Below are positions 22,923 through 31,453 of a stretch of DNA of 64,000 bases, in pieces. The stretch lies in IMG/VR virus record IMGVR_UViG_3300027906_000003, positions 1-64,000 of that record. One strand, 5' to 3'. Source of the stretch: a virus. The translations under genes and the position numbers were made by a program. The notes below the pieces were generated by a model. It was not told the origin of the DNA. It was given only the letters and a program-made list of their open reading frames with translations, and made no database searches. How positions within the stretch are numbered: the stretch's first letter is position 1; each line of letters begins with the position of its first letter.

Positions 22923-23497
22923 TAAAATTTCTCCTGACTTTCTGCATATACTGTATTTGCATTTACATTAAACTGTTGAGATGGTAACATTACCATCATG
23001 TCCCAATAATCCATAGGTATTTCTGATATCCTAGACTCTATATGACTGAATAGATATCTCTTTACACATGGTTTTGCATACCTAAGTGTTGAAACTGATT
23101 TGATTAACTGATAAGATAATAGAACTCGTCTCTCTTCTTCGTTCTCAGTCTCTAATGCAATTTCATATAGACCTAAAAGTAAGGGTGTTCGATATCTTGG
23201 TGCAATATAGTGTAGATTTATACCCATAAAGCCGTCAGATAGCAAATCAAAGCAAACTATGAGTGGGAATCTATCCCAATAAGGTAATGTTTCTTTGTAT
23301 TTTGCATCATAAAGATACATATACATTTTACCTAACTCAGGTCTTGCTACTACTGGAAAATCATCATCAGTTAGTAGCTTATTTACTGGTTGTCTTATCT
23401 TTCTAAGTCTTAATTTAAACCAATCTAAACTTTCTTGACTTCTTCTTTCTTGTTCAAGTGGAGTTTCACCTTGTATTTGTTCAAGTAAGTCTAACAT
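22922..23497 (-). CDS. Conserved T4-like phage structural-type protein
   Basis: The 191-residue product contains GKMYMYLYDAKYKETLPYWD, LIVCFDLLSDGFMGINLHYI and CVKRYLFSHIESRI followed by PMDYWDMMVMLP. These segments recur in a conserved protein of marine T4-like phages encoded near gp4. It is probably a virion or assembly protein; its exact role is not established. A late-type box (CATAAATA) lies seven bases upstream of its ATG. Confidence 0.6.
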   Translation of the reverse strand: MLDLLEQIQGETPLEQERRSQESLDWFKLRLRKIRQPVNKLLTDDDFPVVARPELGKMYMYLYDAKYKETLPYWDRFPLIVCFDLLSDGFMGINLHYIAPRYRTPLLLGLYEIALETENEEERRVLLSYQLIKSVSTLRYAKPCVKRYLFSHIESRISEIPMDYWDMMVMLPSQQFNVNANTVYAESQEKF

Positions 23498-23503
23498 ACA
23501 TAC

Positions 23504-23511
23504 TATTTATG
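23504..23511 (-). promoter_or_regulatory. T4-type late promoter CATAAATA (minus strand)
   Basis: On the minus strand CATAAATAG is followed after a short TATGT by the start codon at 23497. A start six bases after the box would fall at 23498, giving a nearly leaderless message for the 191-residue protein. Confidence 0.55.
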
Positions 23512-23513
23512 TA

Positions 23514-23945
23514 TTATGTAAGATGGTCCTCAGTTAAAATTCGAAATTTTAGTCTTCTTTCTTTACAAAAATCTTCGGCCGCTTTGAATTTTGCTTGATT
23601 TACGGCATATGTAGCAACTTCGTTAAGATATCTCTTAGTTTGTCGTTTGGGCTGCTTCGGAGGCAGTAATTGTTTCTTCGGTTTGACTTCAATTACTTCT
23701 CTTACTGTTTGACCAGAAGAATTTACATATTTTACATAAAAATCGGGAAAATAACGATGAACTCTCTTGTCTAAGGGTGATTTGTAAGGAATTACGACTT
23801 CCTCACTTCCCCATTCTACTACATTTTCGTTATTATCGCAATAAACCATGAATCTACGCTCCCATAGCGAACGATAGAAGATTTTTGTTGGGTCTCCCTT
23901 GTATTTTTTGTAATTCTTTGGTTTGAACTTACCACTGTATGACAT
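23514..23945 (-). CDS. 4: Head completion protein gp4
   Basis: At 143 residues (T4 gp4 is 150) it shows the gp4 pattern: SGKFKPKNYKKYKGDPTKIFYRS, LWERRFMVYCD, VVEWGSEEVVIPYKSPLDK, HRYFPDFYVKY and VIEVKPKKQ. The E, PDFY and EVKPK elements correspond to a TnsA/PD-(D/E)XK-like fold. In T4 gp4 completes DNA-filled heads before tail joining. Its start codon is covered by the late promoter of the divergent gp48 gene. Confidence 0.93.
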   Translation of the reverse strand: MSYSGKFKPKNYKKYKGDPTKIFYRSLWERRFMVYCDNNENVVEWGSEEVVIPYKSPLDKRVHRYFPDFYVKYVNSSGQTVREVIEVKPKKQLLPPKQPKRQTKRYLNEVATYAVNQAKFKAAEDFCKERRLKFRILTEDHLT

Positions 23946-23950
23946 AAATA
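23943..23950 (+). promoter_or_regulatory. T4-type late promoter CATAAATA for gp48
   Basis: The box overlaps the gp4 start codon on the other strand and lies 30 bases before the gp48 ATG, with TAAGGA as ribosome site in between. Confidence 0.6.
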
Positions 23951-23973
23951 GATGTATATAACTCGTTTAAGGA

Positions 23974-23981
23974 TATTTATA
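23974..23981 (-). promoter_or_regulatory. T4-type late promoter TATAAATA for gp4
   Basis: Read on the minus strand the box is a perfect TATAAATA and covers the first base of the gp48 ATG. It mirrors the plus-strand box at 23943, giving a back-to-back late promoter pair. Confidence 0.6.
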
Positions 23982-25150
23982 TGCCCAACATTAATAAAAT
24001 TTTAAGTAAAGTAAACAAGGCAAAATCCGCAGTTTCAAGTGCAAAAGGAATAAAGTCTAAACTTTCAAACATCAACTACAACTCGGTAATCAATTCAAAT
24101 GAGTTAGAAGCTCAGGCTGAAATAGCAAAACAGACTTTAGATAAGAGAAAATCGTCTTTACAGAAGTCTTTAGATGCAAATAACACTGCAAAGAACAAGG
24201 CTAAGAAATCACCAGACTCACCATACATAGAAATGCAATATCCTTTAAATGAGGAACATGATAACTATATCGTATTCAGAAGTAGACAAAGAATCAATCG
24301 TCAAAGAAGAGCTGAAGACGGTAAAATTATGAGTGCTGATGCAAATAGAGCATCACTCTTATCAGGAGATGGTTCTGAACAAGTAGAAATTGCATTACAT
24401 ATTCCTTTAACACTAGAACAAGACACTACCGTTGGGTATTCTAAAAAAGATGTTGGTTCACTTGCAAGAGGAGTTCAACAAGGTGGTGCTGGTGGATTTA
24501 TTCAAGGTATGATTCAAGGACTATCACAAGCAGCTCAAAAGATGTTAAACAGTATGACTGGTAATGCAATGTTTATCATGCAAGGTAAAGCAGTTAACCC
24601 TATGCAAGAAATGGCACTAGAGGGTGTTGACTTTAGAACATTAACTTTTTCATATACAATGTCACCAACATCACAAGAAGAGGCAGACATGATTAGAGAC
24701 ATCATTTACTATTTCAAAACTGCAATGTTACCTGATACATATCCGGCACTAGGTGCTGGTCAGTCAGATGCAGAAGGATTCTTTAACTATCCAAATACTT
24801 GGACTGCAGAGTTAGAAGGACCGATTGCAACGAGAGTTGATGGTTATCTTCCAATGATTCTACAAAATTGTAAAGTTGTATATGAGGGAGATGCTTCATC
24901 AATGACTTTCTTTAAAGATGGTCAACCAACAAGTGTTAAAATGGACTTATCATTCCAAGAACTCAAAATACTTACACAAGAATCTTACCAAGAGATTACT
25001 GCTCACCCAAATGGAGCGGCATCTGGTCTCAAATCTATGCCTAGTATCATTGACCAAAACGCAACAGGTGATACAACAAACATCGAAGCAGGTGCAGCGG
25101 CAGAACAAGCAGTCAAAGAGAATGCAGAAAAGGGTAAGAAAAATCCATAA
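23981..25150 (+). CDS. 48: Baseplate tail-tube cap protein gp48-like
   Basis: The 389-residue product (T4 gp48 is 364) has a helical lysine-rich N-terminus, a central IALHIPLTLEQDTTVGYSK segment, and a C-terminal region NPMQEMALEGVDFRTLTFSY, then TSQEEADMIRDIIYYFKTAMLP, which is the conserved tube-like core of gp48/gp54 proteins. In T4 gp48 caps the hub and nucleates the tail tube. It is the first gene of the plus-strand baseplate operon. Confidence 0.82.
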   Translation: MPNINKILSKVNKAKSAVSSAKGIKSKLSNINYNSVINSNELEAQAEIAKQTLDKRKSSLQKSLDANNTAKNKAKKSPDSPYIEMQYPLNEEHDNYIVFRSRQRINRQRRAEDGKIMSADANRASLLSGDGSEQVEIALHIPLTLEQDTTVGYSKKDVGSLARGVQQGGAGGFIQGMIQGLSQAAQKMLNSMTGNAMFIMQGKAVNPMQEMALEGVDFRTLTFSYTMSPTSQEEADMIRDIIYYFKTAMLPDTYPALGAGQSDAEGFFNYPNTWTAELEGPIATRVDGYLPMILQNCKVVYEGDASSMTFFKDGQPTSVKMDLSFQELKILTQESYQEITAHPNGAASGLKSMPSIIDQNATGDTTNIEAGAAAEQAVKENAEKGKKNP

Positions 25151-25160
25151 GGTATAAAAT

Positions 25161-25871
25161 ATGTCAAATCAATTATTCAAAAACTTTCCAGAAATACAAT
25201 ACACTTTATCAACAGGTAAAATTGTCACCATAAAAGACTTCTTTAGAAAGTCTATGATTGAACGAGAAGCCGTTAACAGTGTAATCAGTTATACATATTA
25301 CGAGATACAAGATGGTGAAAGACCAGATGTAGTTGCAGATAGATTATACGGTGATAGTGAATTGCATTGGACATTCTTCTTAGTTAATAATATGGACAAC
25401 TACTATCAATGGCATAAAGATAATGTCACATTTGAGAATTATATAAATGAAATGTATCCAGAGTATTGGTTAACTGCAAGTGATTCAACAGACATAGTAT
25501 CTTCAACAAATAAGTTTCTATTAGGTGAGATTATCGAATCATCTCTACAACAAGGTAATGTCATCTCAGTTCAACCTACATTTAATAGGATAGGAGTTGC
25601 AGGTGGAAGTTGGAATGCAAATGATATAGTCACAGGAAAAGTAAGTGGTAAATCATTTACTGTATCATCAGCTGTGAGAGGACCTGATGGCATTGACCAT
25701 TATGTTAACTCAGAAGGACTTAAAAGAAATACTTCTGATACAGGTTTTACACCTGTCACATATTATACACATGATTACGAACAGAATGAGGCTAATAGAA
25801 AAATAAAGGTTATTAGGCCTGAATATATAAGAAGAGTAGTATCAGAATTTGAAAAAGTAATGGCATCATAA
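25161..25871 (+). CDS. 53: Baseplate wedge protein gp53
   Basis: The gp53 pattern is clear: ISYTYYEIQDGERPDVVADRLYGDSELHWTFFLVNN followed by MDNYYQWH, and a C-terminal EANRKIKVIRPEYIRRVVSEF. At 236 residues it is about 40 longer than T4 gp53, the excess being a central beta-rich insert around residues 115-190. In T4 gp53 locks wedges around the hub. It overlaps the next start by one base (TAATG). Confidence 0.87.
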   Translation: MSNQLFKNFPEIQYTLSTGKIVTIKDFFRKSMIEREAVNSVISYTYYEIQDGERPDVVADRLYGDSELHWTFFLVNNMDNYYQWHKDNVTFENYINEMYPEYWLTASDSTDIVSSTNKFLLGEIIESSLQQGNVISVQPTFNRIGVAGGSWNANDIVTGKVSGKSFTVSSAVRGPDGIDHYVNSEGLKRNTSDTGFTPVTYYTHDYEQNEANRKIKVIRPEYIRRVVSEFEKVMAS

Positions 25872-27316
25872 TGGCAGAAGCACCACTAAAACAAGGAGAA
25901 TTCTTAGTAGAATCCTTTGCACTAATAAACCAATTCGGTGAGACTTTAGATATCTCAGGTATAGTTGGTGAATTTACTATGTCAGAAAGTATACATCGGA
26001 AGTTTGTATCAGGTGTCGTTGGTGTTGTCGATGGTCTTAATCTACTAAAGAACTATCGTTTTACTGGTCAAGAATTTATTCGTATATCAATAAAACAAAA
26101 AGAAGGAATGGGAGATACTGCAGATGCTTTATACAGTATTGATAAAACATTCAGAGTGTTTAAGGCTGATAGAATAACAAGACAATCAGAAAAAATTCAA
26201 TCGTATCTATTAAGTTTATGTGAACCTAGAGTATTCAATCTTAGAAGAACAAGATTGAGTAGAACATTAAGAGGTTCTTATGATGACATGTTAGAGAATG
26301 TCTTAGTAAATGAAGCAAAGATTCCTATGGAAGAATTTGACCATTGGGAAGAAACTAAACCAGACAACTTTCAATTCATAGTTCCTAATTGGACTACAAA
26401 TAAGATTATAGATTATTGTGTTAAAGAGGCAAACATAGGTGGTGATACTAACTATAGAAATAGTATGTTCTTCTTTCAAACATTAAATGGTGGATTTAGA
26501 TTTAAGTCAATAGATGAAATGTTTGCACAAGAATTCCCTGTTTCATTCAGTATGAAACCTAGAAACTCATCTCCAACAGAAGATATGGACTTAAATGCTC
26601 CTGGAGGTTTGAACAGTCAGATTCTTAGTTATAGAAAAGCTCAAATGTTTGATACTTTAAGGGGAACGGTGGCTGGTGCTTATGCTTCTCATATGAAAGT
26701 CTATGACCCTTTGCGTAAATTAGAATCAGAAGAACTTTACGATATGGAAGAAACATGGAAGAGAGGTAAACACTTATCTGGTTTCCCTATGATTCATAAT
26801 GGTGAATATGAATACACATTTACTGCGGAAAACACAACAGGTGAAGGAGAACCACCACAATATAGTGAAATAGATGTTGACTTACCTCCAAACCAGCATT
26901 TTAACGCGTTTTTCATTGAAGCATCTGATATGAGACATTCATATGATGACAATGCAGATATGACAGCACAAGAACTTTTTAGAGGAAAAGAAAATAGAGA
27001 TAATGCAACATTAGAAAGAATTGCACTTATGGAAATCTTGTCTCAACATAGAATGGTTGTGACAGTTCCCTTTAGAACAGATATGAATGTAGGTCAAGTT
27101 ATTCAATTGTCTTTACCAGCTGCTGAACCAACATCAGAAAGTGATACTTCTGATAAGTTAAATGATGATAGATATTTAATAACAGATTTAAAATTAGTTG
27201 GTGACCCAACACAATTAACAGGCACGATGACAATGGAATGTGTTAAAGAATCTTACATGGATAAAGTAGAGAATGTAAGTCCATTAGATAACACTGCAAC
27301 ACCGAGAGAAGTATGA
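25871..27316 (+). CDS. Baseplate hub protein, gp27-like position
   Basis: The 481-residue product begins with a hub-type beta domain (FLVESFALINQFGETLDISGIVGEFTMSESIHRK) and contains LLSLCEPRVFNLRRTRLSRTLRG, a helix-plus-strand middle, and a C-terminal VPFRTDMNVGQVIQLSLPA then RYLITDLKLVGD, the typical end of phage hub proteins. Its place directly before the gp5 spike gene (ATGA overlap) fits the gp27 role. T4 gp27 is 391 residues, so identity is by context and fold pattern. Confidence 0.72.
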   Translation: MAEAPLKQGEFLVESFALINQFGETLDISGIVGEFTMSESIHRKFVSGVVGVVDGLNLLKNYRFTGQEFIRISIKQKEGMGDTADALYSIDKTFRVFKADRITRQSEKIQSYLLSLCEPRVFNLRRTRLSRTLRGSYDDMLENVLVNEAKIPMEEFDHWEETKPDNFQFIVPNWTTNKIIDYCVKEANIGGDTNYRNSMFFFQTLNGGFRFKSIDEMFAQEFPVSFSMKPRNSSPTEDMDLNAPGGLNSQILSYRKAQMFDTLRGTVAGAYASHMKVYDPLRKLESEELYDMEETWKRGKHLSGFPMIHNGEYEYTFTAENTTGEGEPPQYSEIDVDLPPNQHFNAFFIEASDMRHSYDDNADMTAQELFRGKENRDNATLERIALMEILSQHRMVVTVPFRTDMNVGQVIQLSLPAAEPTSESDTSDKLNDDRYLITDLKLVGDPTQLTGTMTMECVKESYMDKVENVSPLDNTATPREV

Positions 27317-28590
27317 TAACATTTTATGGAATAGTTGAAGATAGAAATGACCCATTGATGGTCGGAAGAGTTCGTGTTCGTATCCATGGAATTCATTCTG
27401 AAAATAAACAATACATCGCAACACCTGACCTTCCATGGGCACAAGTTTTATTACCAACAACTTCTGCTGGATTATCCGGTTTAGGAACACAACATGGTTT
27501 AGTTGAGGGTTCTACAGTCTATGGATTCTTTAGAGATGGTGAAACTAAACAAGACCCTGTTATAACTCATTCGTCTGCAGGTATTCCTCAGAAAGGTTAT
27601 AAAGAAACAACAAAAGATGAATTATTAAATAGAAATATTGAAAAGGGTTTTAATGACCCACGAAGATTAAAGGTTGATGACTATAAAGATACTCCTGACG
27701 GACCAAATCCTGAACAGGCACCCAATCGTTCACATGGTTTAACAAGTTCATTAGAAACTTCACCAAAAACACCGAAAGAACTTACTATTAATTACGACAA
27801 CACAGGTTCTACTATCGAAGAGTTAGAGGTAACTGAGGATATGTTACCTTACTATCCTTTATATACAGATGAATCAGATTTATCTAGTATTGCAAGAGGT
27901 GGTGTTTTAGACCATGCAATTAAAGGTGATATAGTTCACCCACAAACACAAAGTATTCTAGGAGATTTTGTGGATGTCCAAGCAAAACCTGTATATCCTT
28001 ACAATAAGGTTTTACAGTCCGAGGCTGGCCATGTTTTAGAAATTGATGACACACCAAAATCAGAAAGATTAAATGTTCATCATAGGTCAGGAACATTCCA
28101 TGAGATTCATGCAGATGGTTCAGAAGTCACAAGAATAGTAAACAACAATTATACTGCAATACTTAAAGATGATAAAGTTTATATAGCTGGTAATACAGAC
28201 TTACAAGTAGGACATGGTAATGTAAATATAACAATCAATACAGGTAATGTTGATATGAAAGTATTAAAAGGTAATGTGACCTCAGAGATTACAGAGGGAA
28301 ATCTTAAAGCAGATATACTTAAAGGAACAACAGATGTATTATCAGAAGGAAAGATAACAATTACAGGTAATAATACAACAGAGATTATATCAGACACAAC
28401 AGTCACAGGAACATTACATGTGACTGGAGCTCAAACAAACGATTCAACAATACATGCAACAGGAGATATATCAACTTCTGCTGGAAATTCTCCAACACTT
28501 GCAACACATAAACACAAATCTACTTCACAAGATACAGGTGCAGGAACAAATGCTGGTAAGAAGAAAGATACTTCGGAACCTGATGCGTAA
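27313..28590 (+). CDS. 5: gp5-like central spike protein without lysozyme domain
   Basis: Residues 1-90 match the gp5 OB fold (MITFYGIVEDRNDPLMVGRVRVR, LPWAQVLLP, YGFFRDGETKQDPVI). Residues about 225-390 form a repetitive beta-helix (short repeats such as GNVNITINTGNVDMKV and GKITITGNNTTEI) that would trimerise as the membrane-piercing needle. THKHKS near residue 398 suggests metal binding at the tip. The lysozyme domain inserted between OB fold and beta-helix in T4 is absent; a linker of about 130 residues occupies its place. Confidence 0.85.
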   Translation: MITFYGIVEDRNDPLMVGRVRVRIHGIHSENKQYIATPDLPWAQVLLPTTSAGLSGLGTQHGLVEGSTVYGFFRDGETKQDPVITHSSAGIPQKGYKETTKDELLNRNIEKGFNDPRRLKVDDYKDTPDGPNPEQAPNRSHGLTSSLETSPKTPKELTINYDNTGSTIEELEVTEDMLPYYPLYTDESDLSSIARGGVLDHAIKGDIVHPQTQSILGDFVDVQAKPVYPYNKVLQSEAGHVLEIDDTPKSERLNVHHRSGTFHEIHADGSEVTRIVNNNYTAILKDDKVYIAGNTDLQVGHGNVNITINTGNVDMKVLKGNVTSEITEGNLKADILKGTTDVLSEGKITITGNNTTEIISDTTVTGTLHVTGAQTNDSTIHATGDISTSAGNSPTLATHKHKSTSQDTGAGTNAGKKKDTSEPDA

Positions 28591-28594
28591 GAGG

Positions 28595-28602
28595 TATAAA
28601 TA
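28595..28602 (+). promoter_or_regulatory. T4-type late promoter TATAAATA of gp25, leaderless geometry
   Basis: A perfect box ends six bases before the A of the gp25 start codon. With T4 late start-site spacing the transcript would begin at that A. No Shine-Dalgarno sequence lies downstream of the predicted start. Confidence 0.7.
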
Positions 28603-28607
28603 GATAT

Positions 28608-29024
28608 ATGGCGACCATAAAATCACAAGCAAAGAATGTAGCGGCAACTGAAGTTTATGCAGATTTAGACATGAATTTCACTGCTCACCCAATAACAGGT
28701 GATTTGACTATCAAAAAAGATGCAGATGCAATCAAACAGTCGGTAAAAAATATCATAATGACTAATTATTATGAGAGGCCATTCAAACCATCACTTGGTG
28801 GAGGTTTTAGAGACTTATTATTTGCACTTGATACTGAAAGACGAGTAAAAAGAGCACAAGTAAAAATAAAACAAGTAATTGAGGATTTTGAACCTAGAGT
28901 CACAGCAGTTTTACCTCAATTTGTAATAAAGAGAAACAACGATTTGCATGTCATAATCAATTATACGATTAAAAATGGTATGCCAAATCAAGAAGTCAAT
29001 ATGACACTTAAAAGGGCAAGATAA
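28608..29024 (+). CDS. 25: Baseplate wedge protein gp25
   Basis: At 138 residues (T4 gp25 is 132) it has the lysozyme-like gp25 fold signature: DLDMNFTAHPITGDLTIKKDADAIKQSVKNII, NYYERPFKPSLGGGFRDLLF, and IEDFEPRVTAVLP. In T4 gp25 anchors the first sheath ring. It overlaps gp6 by one base. Confidence 0.94.
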   Translation: MATIKSQAKNVAATEVYADLDMNFTAHPITGDLTIKKDADAIKQSVKNIIMTNYYERPFKPSLGGGFRDLLFALDTERRVKRAQVKIKQVIEDFEPRVTAVLPQFVIKRNNDLHVIINYTIKNGMPNQEVNMTLKRAR

Positions 29025-30895
29025 TGGCAACAAAGAGTTCACAAATAAACATTACAGAATTAGATTTCGATTCTATTTCTGAAAACCTTAAATCATATCT
29101 TAAAGGTCAAGAAAAATTAAAAGATTATAACTTTGAGGGGTCAACAATGGCAACATTGATTGACTTACTTGCATATTCATCACACATAGGTGCAGTTAAT
29201 ACTAACATAGCTGCGTCAGAACTGTTTTTAGACTCAGCACAAATAAGAAAGAATGTAGTATCTCGTGCAAAAGATTTAGGATTTACACCTGCTTCAGAAA
29301 AGTGTTCATCTGCTATTATAGATATTGCATTGAATAATGTTTTAAAGGCCGATGGAACTTATCCGACACTTACAGAAATGACTATACCTAGAGGTCATGT
29401 TTTCCAAACAGTTTTTGATGGTGTATCATATGACTTTGTCACTACAGATACAAATAAACCAACTCAGAACAGTTCAACATTTAATTATACAGGTGTTGAG
29501 ATATCACAAGGGACATATATGTCCGATTCTTTTGTTTATGATAGACAAGTTAAGAATTCTAAATTTGTTTTATCAAATGAGAGAGTTGACAGAAGTAAAC
29601 TTTCAGTTGTAGTTAACTCAGCTGGAATATCTACTACATTTGCATTATCTACAGACATTTCTACAATTACAACAACATCAAATGTATATTATACACAAGA
29701 AAACGAAGAAGGATACTTAGAAATCTATTTTGGTGATGGTGTATTAGGAACAGAACTACTTGATGGTGATATTATAACTGCAACATATATTGTAGTTGAT
29801 GCAGACCACGCTGATGGTGCAAAAAACTTTCAACAAATCACATCAATAAATGGTTATTCAGATTCAGTTATAACAACAACTACTAATTCAACAGGTGGTG
29901 CAGAGAAAGAATCAATAGAATCAATTAAGTTTAAGGCAAATAAATTCTTTACATCACAAAACAGATTAGTCACATTAAATGACTATAAAGCAAAAGTAAG
30001 TGAATACTATCCAAACGCAGATGCAGTTGCAGTATGGGGTGGGGAAGATAACAATCCACCACAATATGGTAAAGTATTTCTTGCAATCAAACCTAAAAAT
30101 TCAGACTACTTAACAGAAGTAGAAAAGGCAGATGTTGTTAAGAAACTAAATTCATTGAATATGGTAACTGTAAGACCAGAGATTGTGAATCCAGAAATTA
30201 TTAAGATTCTTATCTCAACAACATTTAAATACAACAACAACTTTACAACACTATCAAAAGGAGAGTTGGAACAATTAGTCAATACAACAATCAATACATA
30301 TGATTCAGACCATTTATCTAACTTCGATAGTATATTCAGACATTCAAACTTAGTAAAGGATATTGATGAAACAGATACATCAATTCTTTCTAATATAACA
30401 AACATAAGATTGAAGAAATCAACAAGTCTTACTTTAAACAAAAAGATTGGTTATACAAACGATTTTGGTAACCCTTTCTATCACCCAAATGCACAATACA
30501 ATAAAGCTTTAGGTGGTATATTATCTTCAACTGGATTTAAGGTTACAGGAGATTCTGTAAACACACAATATTTTGATGACGATGGAGATGGTAATCTGAG
30601 AAGATACTATCTTTCTGGTTCAACAAGAATCTATAGTGATACGACTGCAGGAGTAGTCGACTACACTACAGGTAAAATAACAATCAATGCGTTGATGTTT
30701 ACCTCAACAGTAAATACCAATACAACGATTGATTTCACAATCATACCAGACAGCTACGATGTAGTTGCAACTAGAGGTTCTCTTGTAGATATCTCTTCTG
30801 CTGATGTCACGGTCAAAGGTGAAATAGACACCATCGCAAGTGGTGAGAGTAGTGCTGGGGTTGGATTTAGTTCAACATCTAGTTCTACATATTAA
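29024..30895 (+). CDS. 6: Baseplate wedge protein gp6
   Basis: gp6 forms the continuous inner ring of the baseplate. The 623-residue product (T4 660) begins ITELDFDSISENLKSYLKGQEKLKDYNFEGS, continues LLAYSSHIGAVNTNIAASELFLDSAQIRKNVVSRA and VTLNDYKAKVSEYYPNADAVAVWGG, which is the conserved gp6/J-like core. The C-terminal part carries short beta motifs (FDDDGDGNLRRYYLSG). Confidence 0.92.
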   Translation: MATKSSQINITELDFDSISENLKSYLKGQEKLKDYNFEGSTMATLIDLLAYSSHIGAVNTNIAASELFLDSAQIRKNVVSRAKDLGFTPASEKCSSAIIDIALNNVLKADGTYPTLTEMTIPRGHVFQTVFDGVSYDFVTTDTNKPTQNSSTFNYTGVEISQGTYMSDSFVYDRQVKNSKFVLSNERVDRSKLSVVVNSAGISTTFALSTDISTITTTSNVYYTQENEEGYLEIYFGDGVLGTELLDGDIITATYIVVDADHADGAKNFQQITSINGYSDSVITTTTNSTGGAEKESIESIKFKANKFFTSQNRLVTLNDYKAKVSEYYPNADAVAVWGGEDNNPPQYGKVFLAIKPKNSDYLTEVEKADVVKKLNSLNMVTVRPEIVNPEIIKILISTTFKYNNNFTTLSKGELEQLVNTTINTYDSDHLSNFDSIFRHSNLVKDIDETDTSILSNITNIRLKKSTSLTLNKKIGYTNDFGNPFYHPNAQYNKALGGILSSTGFKVTGDSVNTQYFDDDGDGNLRRYYLSGSTRIYSDTTAGVVDYTTGKITINALMFTSTVNTNTTIDFTIIPDSYDVVATRGSLVDISSADVTVKGEIDTIASGESSAGVGFSSTSSSTY

Positions 30896-30974
30896 GGTAT
30901 TCATTATGAATAAAGTGGTCGCGAGTCCCGCGAGTAGTTTCCCATTAATTTGGATTATATAAAAGGAGAAAAAA

Positions 30975-31442
30975 ATGGCAGATAAAAAAATATCAGCACT
31001 ATCAGCAGTAGCAGATTCAGCAATTGGAGCTGATGACTTACTACACATTGTAGATAACCCAGGTGGAACACCTGTAAACAAAAAGATGACTATTGGTCAA
31101 TTGTTTGAAAATATCCCAACTCACTTAGCAGTTGACGATATTGTCACACATACGGCAACTAGTTCAACATTAGCAGCTCAGTTCTGTAATATCTTTAATC
31201 TAACAGCTACATCAAAAGTAGCTTTTGATTTAGGAGTTGGAACACAAACTGGACAGTTAATGGTCTTAATCATGTCAGCTATCGGTTCAGGCGGTTCAGC
31301 TGCTGTGACTGTTAGTTCATGGGGTGGTTCAACTGATACTACAGAACAAATTACACTTAATGCTGTGGGTGAATCCTGCATTCTTATGTGGAATGGTTCA
31401 AAGTGGTTTGCAATTTCAAATAATAATTGCACAATAACATAA
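30975..31442 (+). CDS. Virion structural-type beta protein between gp6 and gp7
   Basis: The 155-residue product starts MADKKISALSAVADSAIGAD DLLHIVDNPGG (spaced here only for reading), the common N-terminus of phage tail adhesin-like proteins, and continues as serine/threonine-rich beta strands ending CILMWNGSKWFAISNNNCT. It has its own strong AAAAGGAG. It is inserted between gp6 and gp7, which are adjacent in T4, and may decorate the baseplate. Confidence 0.6.
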   Translation: MADKKISALSAVADSAIGADDLLHIVDNPGGTPVNKKMTIGQLFENIPTHLAVDDIVTHTATSSTLAAQFCNIFNLTATSKVAFDLGVGTQTGQLMVLIMSAIGSGGSAAVTVSSWGGSTDTTEQITLNAVGESCILMWNGSKWFAISNNNCTIT

Positions 31443-31453
31443 GAGTAAACTAA

